This document shows positions 35,639-44,030 of a stretch of DNA of 64,000 bases, one piece after another (positions within the stretch are counted from its first letter, which is position 1; each line of letters starts with the position of its first letter). Origin of the DNA: JBBECJ01 sp963763325 (GTDB taxonomy: Bacteria > Chloroflexota > Chloroflexia > Thermomicrobiales > CFX8). Below the pieces are notes generated by a model, which worked only from the letters and a program-made list of their open reading frames with translations, searched no databases and was not told the origin of the DNA. The position numbers were made by a program, and so were the translations under genes. Where the stretch lies: the NCBI GenBank assembly GCA_963763325.1, contig CAVXOL010000019.1, positions 1-64,000 of the forward strand. The letters are read 5' to 3'.

Positions 35639-36973
35639 TTAGTCCCTTCCCTCGGCCAGCGAGACGCTTGACGGCCGAGGCTTTGTCGGATTGTTCGTGG
35701 TCGCTGAGACCAGTATCGGTGATGGTGCGTTCATCTCGCGCAGGGCCGGCATCAGGAACATGCCCATCGTCACGACGACGTAGAGGCAGGCGACGGCGAC
35801 GACTGTCGGGATCAGCCCTATCCCTTCAATCAGGAATCCTGCTCCGAGTCTCCCAGCCGGGATAGCAATCCAGGCCAGCGAGGTCAGCACGCCGAAGACT
35901 CGCCCGCGCAGTTCGGTCGGAATCCGCTCCTGGCTGACGGTCATCAGGACCGGGTTAATCGGTCCAGCGGCGACGCCTTTGACGGTCATTGCGATCAAGC
36001 AGACTAATAGCGGCGGAGTCAGCGCGAGCGGAAAAATCAGAACTGCCGAGAGAACGAAGCACCCGATAAACGTCTCGCGCCGTGGAAGGCGGTGGCCGAT
36101 CGCCGCAAATGCGATCGTCGCGCCGACCGCACCGACGCCGAACGCGGCCATGATCAGTCCAAGCGCGACGGCACTGTCAAAAATGCGTTCCGCGTAGACC
36201 GGATAGACGAGTCCGATCATCGCGTCGAGGAAATTAGTGAAGGCGACCGCGATGACAATTGCCAGCGTGAGCGAGTCATGGCGGATAAAGCTGAGACCCT
36301 CTTTAAAGTCCGTGAGATATCGCGACATCGCGCCGCCGGGAGCCTCGCTGGCTGTCGATTTCGCGGCGTGCGTGGCAACAGCAGCCGGGATGAAGACCGC
36401 GACGATAGCGGCCGAGATGATGAAGCTGGCCGCGTTGAACCAGAGCGCGGACGTCGTGCTGGTTGCGGCAATGACAACTCCTGCTAGGGGGGCTCCGAGC
36501 ATGTAACTGCCGCGTGACACCATCTGCTCGATCGCGTTGACACGTTCGAGCCGCATCCCCGCCAGCGCCGCCAGATCGGGCAGCAGTGCGGCGCGGGCCG
36601 TCGTGCCGGGCGTATCGAGCAGCCCGCCAATGAAGACCAACACGAGAAGTTGCCAAAAGTCGAGGCCGACGGTCAGGTAGAGCAGCGGGATCAACGCAGT
36701 CGTGACGCTGCTGGCCAGGTCGGAGACGATGCTCATCCGCCGGAAGCCAACCCGGTCGACGAGTGTGCCACCGAAGAGTCCGGCGATGATGAACGGCAGC
36801 GCGGCGACTGCACTCGTCAAGCCGGTCTGCGAAGCGCTGCCGGTTGTCTGGAGAACGAACCAGGGTATCGCGATCAGCGTGAAGACGTTGCCTGTCAGCG
36901 AGACTGCGTTGGCTGCCAGCAGTGCAAACAGCGGTATTCGGTTGTGGGTTCCGCTGTTCGGAGCTAGATTCAT
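35639..36973 (-). CDS. EntS-like MFS_3 exporter C
   Basis: This MFS protein of about 445 residues starts at ATG 36973, 4 bases after the toast-rack gene stop. Its N-terminus IPLFALLAANAVSLTGNVFTLIAIPWFVLQTTGSA and the FGGTLVDRVGFRRMSIVSDLASS loop match the paralogues. Downstream landmarks are TDFKEGLSFIRHDSLTL and VSQERIPTELRGRVFGVLTSLAW. MFS_3 members include EntS (enterobactin efflux) and macrolide exporters. The substrate is unknown. Confidence 0.9.
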   Translation of the reverse strand: MNLAPNSGTHNRIPLFALLAANAVSLTGNVFTLIAIPWFVLQTTGSASQTGLTSAVAALPFIIAGLFGGTLVDRVGFRRMSIVSDLASSVTTALIPLLYLTVGLDFWQLLVLVFIGGLLDTPGTTARAALLPDLAALAGMRLERVNAIEQMVSRGSYMLGAPLAGVVIAATSTTSALWFNAASFIISAAIVAVFIPAAVATHAAKSTASEAPGGAMSRYLTDFKEGLSFIRHDSLTLAIVIAVAFTNFLDAMIGLVYPVYAERIFDSAVALGLIMAAFGVGAVGATIAFAAIGHRLPRRETFIGCFVLSAVLIFPLALTPPLLVCLIAMTVKGVAAGPINPVLMTVSQERIPTELRGRVFGVLTSLAWIAIPAGRLGAGFLIEGIGLIPTVVAVACLYVVVTMGMFLMPALREMNAPSPILVSATTNNPTKPRPSSVSLAEGRD

Positions 36974-36977
36974 GGAG

Positions 36978-37757
36978 CTAGTCCGCCACTTCCAGAATGA
37001 CCTGACCGACATTGGCGACGGCCTTTAGCCGCAGCGTTCCGACCGCGCCAGGTGTTTCGAGCCGGTAGTGGTCACCATCGACCATCAGCCCTCGTGCCTT
37101 GACCCGGCCAACCGTCGTGTTAGCGGTCGCAATGACGTTGACCGTCTTTGGCAGCTTGACGACGACTTCTCCGGCAACGACCTCGACCTTGATATCGACC
37201 TCGGATGTCCACTCACCGGTCAGGTCAAGCCGAATCTGGCCGGCTGATGCCTCGAAGCGCATTTCGCGCATGGACGGATAGGCACCGCGCATCTGAAGTT
37301 CAAGCCGACCAGCGGCGACCTCAGCCTCGACGTGAGTGAGGCGCAATTGATCGCCATTGAGCTTGACATCAACCTCGCCAGCACCGTTGTCGATCTCAAA
37401 GCTGGTCAGGGACACTGAGGACGCGTCGATATCCGCTTCTCCAGCGCTGTTGTCGATTTCAAGATCGATAGGGAGCGTGTCATTCAGGCGGATATCCCAA
37501 CGGTTGCGGGTGATCTTCAACGACTTGGGAAAGTTCGGCTGATCGACGCGCAGCTCACCGCGACCGTTGTGGACGGTGTAGTCGACGCGCGGCTCGAAGC
37601 CTTCGTTGAACTCGAAGTGTGCATCCATCAGGTTCGGCGAGCCGCCGTTGAGCCTGAGTGTTCCGACGTTCATGTCGAGCTTGACGCGGGCCGTCGTCGC
37701 GCCCTGCGGCTCGATGCTTTCCTCGCGGGACTTCTCGGGATTGCGTCCGAAGATCAT
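36978..37757 (-). CDS. Toast-rack/LiaF-like beta-repeat protein
   Basis: This 259-residue protein begins GATTARVKLDMNVGTLRLNGGSPNLMDAHFEFNEGF, the pattern of toast_rack_N domains, and continues with repeated strands such as IDNSAGEADIDAS, IDNGAGEVDVKLN and VAAGRLELQM. No signal peptide or membrane segment is seen. In Firmicutes, LiaF-type proteins with this fold sense or modulate envelope stress. Here it sits between two MFS exporters (17 and 4 base gaps), so co-transcription is certain on spacing grounds. Confidence 0.8.
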   Translation of the reverse strand: MIFGRNPEKSREESIEPQGATTARVKLDMNVGTLRLNGGSPNLMDAHFEFNEGFEPRVDYTVHNGRGELRVDQPNFPKSLKITRNRWDIRLNDTLPIDLEIDNSAGEADIDASSVSLTSFEIDNGAGEVDVKLNGDQLRLTHVEAEVAAGRLELQMRGAYPSMREMRFEASAGQIRLDLTGEWTSEVDIKVEVVAGEVVVKLPKTVNVIATANTTVGRVKARGLMVDGDHYRLETPGAVGTLRLKAVANVGQVILEVAD

Positions 37758-37774
37758 GTCATGCTCCTGTCGTG

Positions 37775-39064
37775 TCAGGCCGGTACGACCGGCTGATTGG
37801 CTCGCGATGCGCCGGGACGTCCGGCAGGTTCGCCGAGAGCGCGGATGGCCGGCACGATGGCCAGGACCAGCGGTACTGAGAGATTGACGGTCGCGAAGAT
37901 ATACAGCGTCGTCTGCAGCCCGAGTTCCGTCATCATGAGGCCGTAGGCAATCATGCCGATCGGCATCGTCGCGGCTGCGATTGCGCCAATCGTGCCGAAG
38001 ACGCGGCCACGCATGCCCTCGGGGACGCGTTCCTGGAAGATGGTCTGCACCATTGGGTTGACCGGCTCGAGCGCGGTCGCGTTGATGACGACGGCGGCAA
38101 CGACGATGCCGACCGGTGGCATGACGACCAGCACCCAGAAGGAGAGCGCGCGAACAGTGAAGCCGGTCAGGAGCGTTGCTCGACGGGGCATTCGATGGCC
38201 AAAGACGGCGAAGAGGATCGCACCGAGGATTGATCCGGCGCCGAGCGCCGCGTACATGAAGCCGAGATCGAGAGCGCTGCCGTAGACCTCCTTGGCGTAG
38301 ACCGGCATGATGACCGAGTAAACAGGCTCGGCCAGCAGGCTTCCGAGCGAGAAGCTGAGTGCCAGCCAGAAAATGAGGCCGTCCTGGCGAATGAAGCGGA
38401 AGCCTTCGGCCACCTCGCCCATATATGTGCGTAGCGCCGTCCCTGCCTGCTCGACCTGCTGCTGCGCTTGTGACACGACGCGGTTTGGGATCGCGATTGC
38501 CAGCAGCGTGGCTGAGATGCCGAAGCTGACGGCGTCGATCCAGAGCAGGTTACTGGTGCCGATCGTCGCGATCAGGATGCCGGCCAGCGGTGCGCCCAGC
38601 ATCGCGGAGGTTCGGCCGGCGATCATGACCATCGAATTGGCCCGTTCCAGCGGCATGTTTGCCAACTGTGCGATCTCCGGCAACATGCTTGCGCGCGCTG
38701 AGTGACCGGGCGAGTCGAGGGCGGCGCCGAGCAGAACGAGGACGAGGAGCGTCCAGAACGGAAGGCCGATCGTCGTGTAGAGCAACGGGATCAGTGCGAC
38801 GTTGATGCCGCTGGCGACCTCCGAGACGACAGCCATCCGCTTGTAGCCGAGCCGGTCGACGAGTGGGCCACCGAGGATACCGGTGATGATGACCGGCAGA
38901 ATACCGACGGCGGCGACCAGGCCGGTCTTCGCGGCACTACCGGTTGTTGCCAGCACGAACCAGGGGATGGCGATATAGGTCAGGCTGTTGCCGATGCGCG
39001 AGATCAGATTGGCTGTCAGCAGGGCGTAGAGTGGCAGGCGGCGGCTCGGAATTGTCGCGCTCAT
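37775..39064 (-). CDS. EntS-like MFS_3 exporter B
   Basis: This 429-residue twelve-segment exporter starts in the stop of MFS A (ATGA overlap). LPLYALLTANLISRIGNSLTYIAIPWFVLATTGSA is the N-terminal block, followed by LGGPLVDRLGYKRMAVVSEVASG. TIFQERVPEGMRGRVFGTIGAIAA is the conserved C-terminal half loop. The sequence is closest by eye to exporters A and C, suggesting a local duplication. Confidence 0.9.
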   Translation of the reverse strand: MSATIPSRRLPLYALLTANLISRIGNSLTYIAIPWFVLATTGSAAKTGLVAAVGILPVIITGILGGPLVDRLGYKRMAVVSEVASGINVALIPLLYTTIGLPFWTLLVLVLLGAALDSPGHSARASMLPEIAQLANMPLERANSMVMIAGRTSAMLGAPLAGILIATIGTSNLLWIDAVSFGISATLLAIAIPNRVVSQAQQQVEQAGTALRTYMGEVAEGFRFIRQDGLIFWLALSFSLGSLLAEPVYSVIMPVYAKEVYGSALDLGFMYAALGAGSILGAILFAVFGHRMPRRATLLTGFTVRALSFWVLVVMPPVGIVVAAVVINATALEPVNPMVQTIFQERVPEGMRGRVFGTIGAIAAATMPIGMIAYGLMMTELGLQTTLYIFATVNLSVPLVLAIVPAIRALGEPAGRPGASRANQPVVPA

Positions 39065-40320
39065 CCGGACACCCCCGCATGATCCCGCGTCGCGTCCATA
39101 TCGTGGAATGCCGGAGCCTGGATGATCGCAATCGCCAGCACAAGTTCAAGAGCACAGATCGTCAGGATCGTCGTGCGGAGCCCAATCGTCTCGATCGCGT
39201 ATCCGGCGATCAGGATGCCGAGCGGCGTCGCGACAGCGGTGATTGCTGAGAACGTGCTGAAGACGCGGCCGCGCAATTCCGGTGGGATGCGCTCGTGCCG
39301 GATCGTGACCATCAGCGCATTGATCGGGCCGAAAAAGAAAGCGCCGACTGTCATCACGACCAGCAGAACCGGCAGGTATGTCGTCACCGCGAGGACCAGC
39401 AACTCAAGCGGGGCGGCGAGGAAGGTTGCGATCCACATCGCGCGCCGTGGAATTCGGTGGCCCCAGGTTCCGAACGCGACGGCTCCTGCCAGCCCACCGA
39501 TGCCGACCGCAGCAGCCAGAATGCCGAATATCGAGGCTCGTCCGAACTCGTCGTTGACAAAGACCGGCAGGATGACCGAGAAGGTAGAAGCCGTCAGAAA
39601 GTTAGCGATACCGACGCAGACAGCCATCCCGAACAGGACCTGGTCAGCGCGCAGGAAACGCAGGCCGGACTTGAGCTCGTCGAGATAGCGTCCGCCTGCG
39701 GCGCGAACTGCCTGCGCTGGCGACGGGACCGCGACGGCAACCAGCAGGGCCGAGATTGCGAATGTGGCGGCATCCAGCCAGAGGACGTTGGCGGTCCCCA
39801 GCCATCCGATCAGGACGCCGGCCAGTGGCGGACCAAGCAGCAGGGCAAGGTACTGGACCGATTCGAAGGCCGAGTTGACCTGCTCCAGCCGGAGGCCGCC
39901 CTGCCTGGTCAGCTCCGGAAGCATCGAACGTCGGGCGGTGATGCCAGGAATGTCGAGCAGCGCACCAAGGAAGACGAAGACGACCAGTTGCCAGAAGGCG
40001 ATCCCGGTCGTGACGTACAGCAGCGGCACCATCAGCACGCCTAAGCCGCTGACGATATCCGCGATGATGCTGACGCGCTTGTAGCCGAGCCGATCAACCA
40101 GCGTGCCGCCGAAGATGCCGGCAATGAAGTTGGGCAGGGCGACGAAGAAGCCCACGAGGCCGGTCATCGCGGCGCTGCCGGTTGTCTCCAGCACGAACCA
40201 CGGGAGCGCGATCATCGTCAGCATGTTGCCGACATTTGAGATCGCGCTGGCCAGCAACAGGGCATAGATCGGCGCCCGGTTGGTGGAGATTGGCATCGTG
40301 CGCGCCAGCTCGGCAGACAT
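39061..40320 (-). CDS. EntS-like MFS_3 exporter A
   Basis: This 419-residue MFS exporter is 5 bases after the DUF2089 gene. APIYALLLASAISNVGNMLTMIALPWFVLETTGSA, then FGGTLVDRLGYKRVSIIADIVSG and HERIPPELRGRVFSTFSAITA, show the same family as B and C. The ATG start and all membrane segments appear intact. Translation is coupled to exporter B through an ATGA overlap. Confidence 0.9.
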   Translation of the reverse strand: MSAELARTMPISTNRAPIYALLLASAISNVGNMLTMIALPWFVLETTGSAAMTGLVGFFVALPNFIAGIFGGTLVDRLGYKRVSIIADIVSGLGVLMVPLLYVTTGIAFWQLVVFVFLGALLDIPGITARRSMLPELTRQGGLRLEQVNSAFESVQYLALLLGPPLAGVLIGWLGTANVLWLDAATFAISALLVAVAVPSPAQAVRAAGGRYLDELKSGLRFLRADQVLFGMAVCVGIANFLTASTFSVILPVFVNDEFGRASIFGILAAAVGIGGLAGAVAFGTWGHRIPRRAMWIATFLAAPLELLVLAVTTYLPVLLVVMTVGAFFFGPINALMVTIRHERIPPELRGRVFSTFSAITAVATPLGILIAGYAIETIGLRTTILTICALELVLAIAIIQAPAFHDMDATRDHAGVSG

Positions 40321-40325
40321 CGTAC

Positions 40326-40730
40326 CTATGCCTCCGCAGCCAACTGCTGCAACATCGCCATGCCCTCGTCAGCACTCATGCGGCCATCGGAGACTCGCGC
40401 AAGGATGTCGGATCGGGTGAGCGGTGGTTCGGGCGCTGCCGGGGTCGAGGCATCGTCCTGTGTCTCGGAGACGGCGGCGATCAGGTCGTCAAGCTTGGAG
40501 CGGACGGTTGGGTAGGAGACACCGAGCGAGCGCTCGACATCGGAGAGATTGCCGCGCGAGAGAACGAAGAGGCGCAGGAACGCTTCCTGCTCGTCGTTGA
40601 GCCGCGCGAACGACGACGGCTCAGGCGGCGCGAAGTGACCACGGATCTGGACATCGCAATCGGGACAGTAAAGTTCCCGAATCTCGAATGGACCGTTACA
40701 CGATGGGCAGGAATCGATTCGCGTTGGCAC
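40326..40730 (-). CDS. DUF2089-family zinc-ribbon/HTH regulator with C-terminal helical module
   Basis: This 134-residue putative DNA-binding protein opens with a zinc ribbon of two CxxC pairs (SCPSCNG and YCPDCDV). A helix-turn-helix region follows (NDEQEAFLRLFVLSRGNLSDVERSLGVSYPTVRSKLDDL), matching DUF2089. The C-terminal ILARVSDGRMSADEGMAMLQQL resembles the terminal hairpin of the DUF4097-like protein at 34036. It is the first gene of the exporter operon, just behind its promoter, so autoregulation is likely. The start codon is GTG. Confidence 0.88.
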   Translation of the reverse strand: MPTRIDSCPSCNGPFEIRELYCPDCDVQIRGHFAPPEPSSFARLNDEQEAFLRLFVLSRGNLSDVERSLGVSYPTVRSKLDDLIAAVSETQDDASTPAAPEPPLTRSDILARVSDGRMSADEGMAMLQQLAAEA

Positions 40731-40754
40731 GTATTCACCCTCCTATCGTGGAGG

Positions 40755-40783
40755 ATGATACGCCGTGAATTACCATTTGTCAA
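40755..40783 (-). promoter_or_regulatory. Sigma-A promoter of the DUF2089 exporter operon
   Basis: On the minus strand the -35 is TTGACA (40778-40783) and the -10 is TATCAT (40755-40760), with a 17-base spacer. A palindrome ACCATT-tgtc-AATGGT (40772-40787) covers the -35 and is a candidate operator. Confidence 0.75.
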
Positions 40784-40804
40784 TGGTTATTGAAAATCGG
40801 TATA

Positions 40805-40834
40805 GAAACGGTCAGTTTCATGAACTAACGGTTC
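40805..40834. promoter_or_regulatory. Paired dyads upstream of the exporter promoter
   Basis: Two dyads occur in a row: GAAAC-N5-GTTTC (40805-40819) and GAAC-N5-GTTC (40822-40834). They contain a direct repeat of AACGGT. They lie about 22 bases upstream of the -35 on the minus strand, as expected for an activator or regulator site. Confidence 0.5.
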
Positions 40835-40873
40835 AAAGCCTCCTGACCGGGTTGGATTCTTCCCCGGGTTGGA

Positions 40874-41347
40874 TCATCGAGCGGTTCCGGGCAGCGCGAG
40901 CTGGAGGGCGTTAGCAGGCGCGGTGTCGTGCTCGACGGCATCACGATCGAAGAAGGCACGCAGGACGGAGCGGAGGACGGCGCGGTCGCGGGCGTCGAGT
41001 TCGGGCAGACGGCGCAGGTAGAGGATCAATTCGGGGTCATGGAGGCCGTCGCCAATGTCGGCGAGCGTGACATCGCCGGGCAGGGTGAGCCCGGCCTCGC
41101 TGAAGAGTTCGGTCCATGTCCGGCCGAGTGCGCCACAAACACGGGAGAGAATGTCAAGACCCGGGCGACCTGGCAGGCCGCGTTCCAGTCGAGAAAGGTA
41201 GCCGCGCGAGATTCCGGCACGGGTGGCCAGCTCTTCCTGCGTCCAGCCAAGACCATGCCGCCAACGCATCAGTACCGGCGCGATTCGGCTGCCGATCACG
41301 TCGATGGCGCCAATCTCGTCGGAGGCTGGATCGGGGTCACGCTCCAT
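40874..41347 (-). CDS. XRE-family helix-turn-helix transcriptional regulator
   Basis: This 157-residue protein has an XRE HTH at about residues 20-80: LMRWRHGLGWTQEELATRAGISRGYLSRLERG. The C-terminal part is helical with ELILYLRRLPELDARDRAVLRSVLRAFF. ATG 41347 has AGGAGGG 8 bases upstream. It lies between the DUF2089 operon and a divergent MerR gene. Its targets are unknown. Confidence 0.9.
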   Translation of the reverse strand: MERDPDPASDEIGAIDVIGSRIAPVLMRWRHGLGWTQEELATRAGISRGYLSRLERGLPGRPGLDILSRVCGALGRTWTELFSEAGLTLPGDVTLADIGDGLHDPELILYLRRLPELDARDRAVLRSVLRAFFDRDAVEHDTAPANALQLALPGTAR

Positions 41348-41413
41348 TGCTGGCCCTCCTGTCCGGCACGATCATCATGCACGACAGGATACCGCAGACA
41401 TGCCGACACTATA

Positions 41414-41442
41414 TTGACAGTAATACGTAAGACTGATACGAT
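41414..41442 (+). promoter_or_regulatory. Promoter of the merR-VWA operon
   Basis: The -35 is TTGACA (41414-41419) and the -10 is TACGAT (41437-41442), with a 17-base spacer. The spacer contains TACGTA. It lies 37 bases upstream of the MerR start. Confidence 0.75.
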
Positions 41443-41478
41443 ACGGATCGACCTATCGAGTCGTAGCGGAGCGAACTG

Positions 41479-42213
41479 ATGAAGCCCCTCGAATCCGAAT
41501 GGAGCGTGCGCGATCTGGCCGAGCAGGCTGGAACGACGGTGCGGACAATTCACTACTACATCAGCGAGGGGTTGCTGCCGCCGGCTGCCGGGACGACCCG
41601 CAATGCCAGCTACTCGGCAGCTCATCTCGCGCGGTTGCGCCTGATCGCGGCGCTACGTGAGGAAGGGCTTGCGTTGTCACGCATTCGTCAGCGGCTCGCG
41701 CCGCTGTCGGACGAGCAGGCGATCGAGGTTGCTGGTGAACTCGATACGTATTTGTCGCAAGCGGACGAGGTGGGGTTTACGACGCTCGGCCTGATCGAGG
41801 CGGCGCTGGCAAGCCGGAGCCTGGAGGATCCGGAAGAACATGAGGCGAGGCCGGCGTCGTACACGCACTTCGCGGTGGCTCGACCACGACGGACGATGTC
41901 GGAAGAGATTCACTCGCCGTCACCGGAGCCGCAGCGGGGATCGGCGAGCGATTACCTGAACAGAGTGCTTCGCAAGCCAGCCGCGCCACACGCTCAACCG
42001 GTGCCGATTCCGCGTCCGAAACCGCAACCGAAACCGGTTGATAGCGACCGGCCCGAGGCATGGTACTCCTTTCAGATCGAGGACGGGATCGAGCTGCGCG
42101 TGCGAGAGGATCGTTACCGGGAGTCGGCCGGGCGGCTGCGCGCCGTGACCGATACGTTGCGAGCAACGTTGCGCCGGTATGGGCTGTCGCACAAATCAGA
42201 GGATCAGTCCTGA
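41479..42213 (+). CDS. MerR-family transcriptional regulator
   Basis: This 244-residue protein has an N-terminal winged HTH: WSVRDLAEQAGTTVRTIHYYISEGLLPPA, then RLRLIAALREEGLALSRIRQRLAPL. The middle is a Pro-rich linker (PVPIPRPKPQPKP) and the end is a basic helical segment (YRESAGRLRAVTDTLRATLRRYGL). No metal-binding cysteines are seen. ATG 41479 has GGAG 8 bases upstream. A VWA gene follows 114 bases later. Confidence 0.9.
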   Translation: MKPLESEWSVRDLAEQAGTTVRTIHYYISEGLLPPAAGTTRNASYSAAHLARLRLIAALREEGLALSRIRQRLAPLSDEQAIEVAGELDTYLSQADEVGFTTLGLIEAALASRSLEDPEEHEARPASYTHFAVARPRRTMSEEIHSPSPEPQRGSASDYLNRVLRKPAAPHAQPVPIPRPKPQPKPVDSDRPEAWYSFQIEDGIELRVREDRYRESAGRLRAVTDTLRATLRRYGLSHKSEDQS

Positions 42214-42327
42214 CTGTCCCAGGTATGTCACACGTTCGATCACCGGCGATGCGGTGATTGCGCCGCGCGTATTCGCGGCGCGGATTGTTCCGCCCTGCGA
42301 ATGGCGGGGAGCGATGGAGGCTCAAGG

Positions 42328-43599
42328 ATGTCTACTCCAACGATTCGAATCCGGCATCAGTCGAAGTTCCGGCCGGTTGAGGCCGGGCCGTTTCATCTGC
42401 TGTTGCGGGTCAGTGCGCCGCAGGTTGTCAATCGGGAGCGGCAGCGTCCGCCGCTCGATCTGGCGTTCGTCGTCGACCGGTCGGGGTCGATGTCGGGTGG
42501 GGCGTTTGATCTGGCTCGGCTGGGCGTCGAGCATGCGTTGCGCCTGCTTGACGAACACGACACTGCCTCGGTTGTCGTCTATGACGATCGGATTGACACA
42601 CTGTTGTCGCAACGGCCGCTCGACCGGGAGGCGCACGACAAGGCAATCCGCCGGCTGCGGCGGATCGGGCCACGCGGTTCGACCGATCTGGCTGGAGGCT
42701 GGCTGACCGGTTGCGACCAGCTCGCGCCGATTGCCGACGGAACGCGAGATGTACGGGCGAACGGGGCCCGGTCGGTAGTTCGGACGCTGCTGTTGACGGA
42801 TGGCCTCGCGAACGTCGGGATGACCGATCACGATGAGATCGCGAATCACGCAGGAGAACTGGCGTCACGGGGGATCAGCACATCGACATTTGGTGTCGGT
42901 GACCGGTATGACGAGGATCTGCTGGCCCGGATGGCAGACGCCGGTCGCGGGCACTTTCACCACATCGCTGACGCGACGATGATCCCAACCGTCTTCGCCG
43001 GAGAGCTGGGCGAGATGCTCGAACTGGCGATGCGTGACGCGACACTCGCTCTTCGACTGCCGGACGGCTGGCAGGCGTCGCTGATGAACGATCTGCCGTT
43101 CGAGAGGGTAGACGGTTGGTTGCGGATGCCACTTGGCGAACTGGCGTCGCGCGAGTCACGGTCGTTGCTCTGGGAATTGACGCTGCCCGAGTCCGTCGAT
43201 GGCCGTCGTGATGACATCGACATCCGGCTGGAATGGCGGGACGCAACGACAAACGAGGCGCAGGTCGAGTCGTTCGTGCACACGATTGAGACGAACCGAA
43301 TGCCTGGCATGCTTGACCGTGAGGTGCAGGACGAGATGGCCGGCTTCATCGGTGCGCGGGCGCGAGCGGAGGCGGTCCGCTTCAACAAAATGGGGCAATT
43401 CGATCGCGCGAGTGAGGTTGTCAGGCTGGCAGCGATGTCGATGCCGCGGACTGAAGCTGGGCAGGCGGCAGCCCGCGAGTTGATGGAGGATGTCGCGCCG
43501 AGCGTCAGCTACGCGGCAGCCAGCCCGGCAGACCTCAAGCGACACTACAATCGTTCGCGAATGGTCCAGCGGTCGCGCAAGGACTACACGGAGCGGTAA
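42328..43599 (+). CDS. VWA-domain protein
   Basis: This protein of about 423 residues starts at ATG 42328, 7 bases after GGAGG. The VWA domain begins PLDLAFVVDRSGSMSG, which carries the MIDAS DxSxS. The second MIDAS residue lies in GSTDLAGGWLTG and the third in LLLTDGLAN. A C-terminal beta domain and helical tail follow (LDREVQDEMAGFIGARARAEAVR). No signal peptide is seen, so it is cytoplasmic. It overlaps the following GNAT gene by one base. Confidence 0.9.
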   Translation: MSTPTIRIRHQSKFRPVEAGPFHLLLRVSAPQVVNRERQRPPLDLAFVVDRSGSMSGGAFDLARLGVEHALRLLDEHDTASVVVYDDRIDTLLSQRPLDREAHDKAIRRLRRIGPRGSTDLAGGWLTGCDQLAPIADGTRDVRANGARSVVRTLLLTDGLANVGMTDHDEIANHAGELASRGISTSTFGVGDRYDEDLLARMADAGRGHFHHIADATMIPTVFAGELGEMLELAMRDATLALRLPDGWQASLMNDLPFERVDGWLRMPLGELASRESRSLLWELTLPESVDGRRDDIDIRLEWRDATTNEAQVESFVHTIETNRMPGMLDREVQDEMAGFIGARARAEAVRFNKMGQFDRASEVVRLAAMSMPRTEAGQAAARELMEDVAPSVSYAAASPADLKRHYNRSRMVQRSRKDYTER

Positions 43600-44015
43600 T
43601 GATCCACTACACCGATTCGTCCGATTCGATAGACGCAAGCCAGCTGACGGGCGGATTCTTCGTTGGCTGGCCGAATCCACCGTCGCCCGATACGCATCTA
43701 CGGTCGTTGCGCGGTAGTTCTCATGTCTGGCTGGCCGTCGACGCCGAGACCAGCCAGGTGGTTGGGTTCGTCAACGCGGTCAGCGACGGTGTGTTGGCAG
43801 CCTACATCCCATTGCTGGAGGTGCTACCGGGCTACCAGCAGCGCGGGATTGGCGCGGAGCTGATGCGACGGATGCTGGAGACTCTCTCCGATATCTATAT
43901 GGTCGACCTGCTGTGCGACGCTGAACTACAGCCGTACTACGAGCGGCTCGGGATGCGACGTGCCACAGGAATGCTCGTTCGCAACTACGCGGCGCAGTCC
44001 GGCAAGTCTGAGTAA
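43599..44015 (+). CDS. GNAT-family N-acetyltransferase
   Basis: This is a 138-residue GNAT protein whose ATG overlaps the VWA gene stop (TAATG). YIPLLEVLPGYQQRGIGAELMRRML is the acetyl-CoA binding motif (QxxGxG) and LQPYYERLGMRRATGM is the C-terminal motif. The acceptor is unknown. It completes a merR-VWA-GNAT operon. Confidence 0.87.
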   Translation: MIHYTDSSDSIDASQLTGGFFVGWPNPPSPDTHLRSLRGSSHVWLAVDAETSQVVGFVNAVSDGVLAAYIPLLEVLPGYQQRGIGAELMRRMLETLSDIYMVDLLCDAELQPYYERLGMRRATGMLVRNYAAQSGKSE

Positions 44016-44030
44016 CGCTACGCTCGGGAC

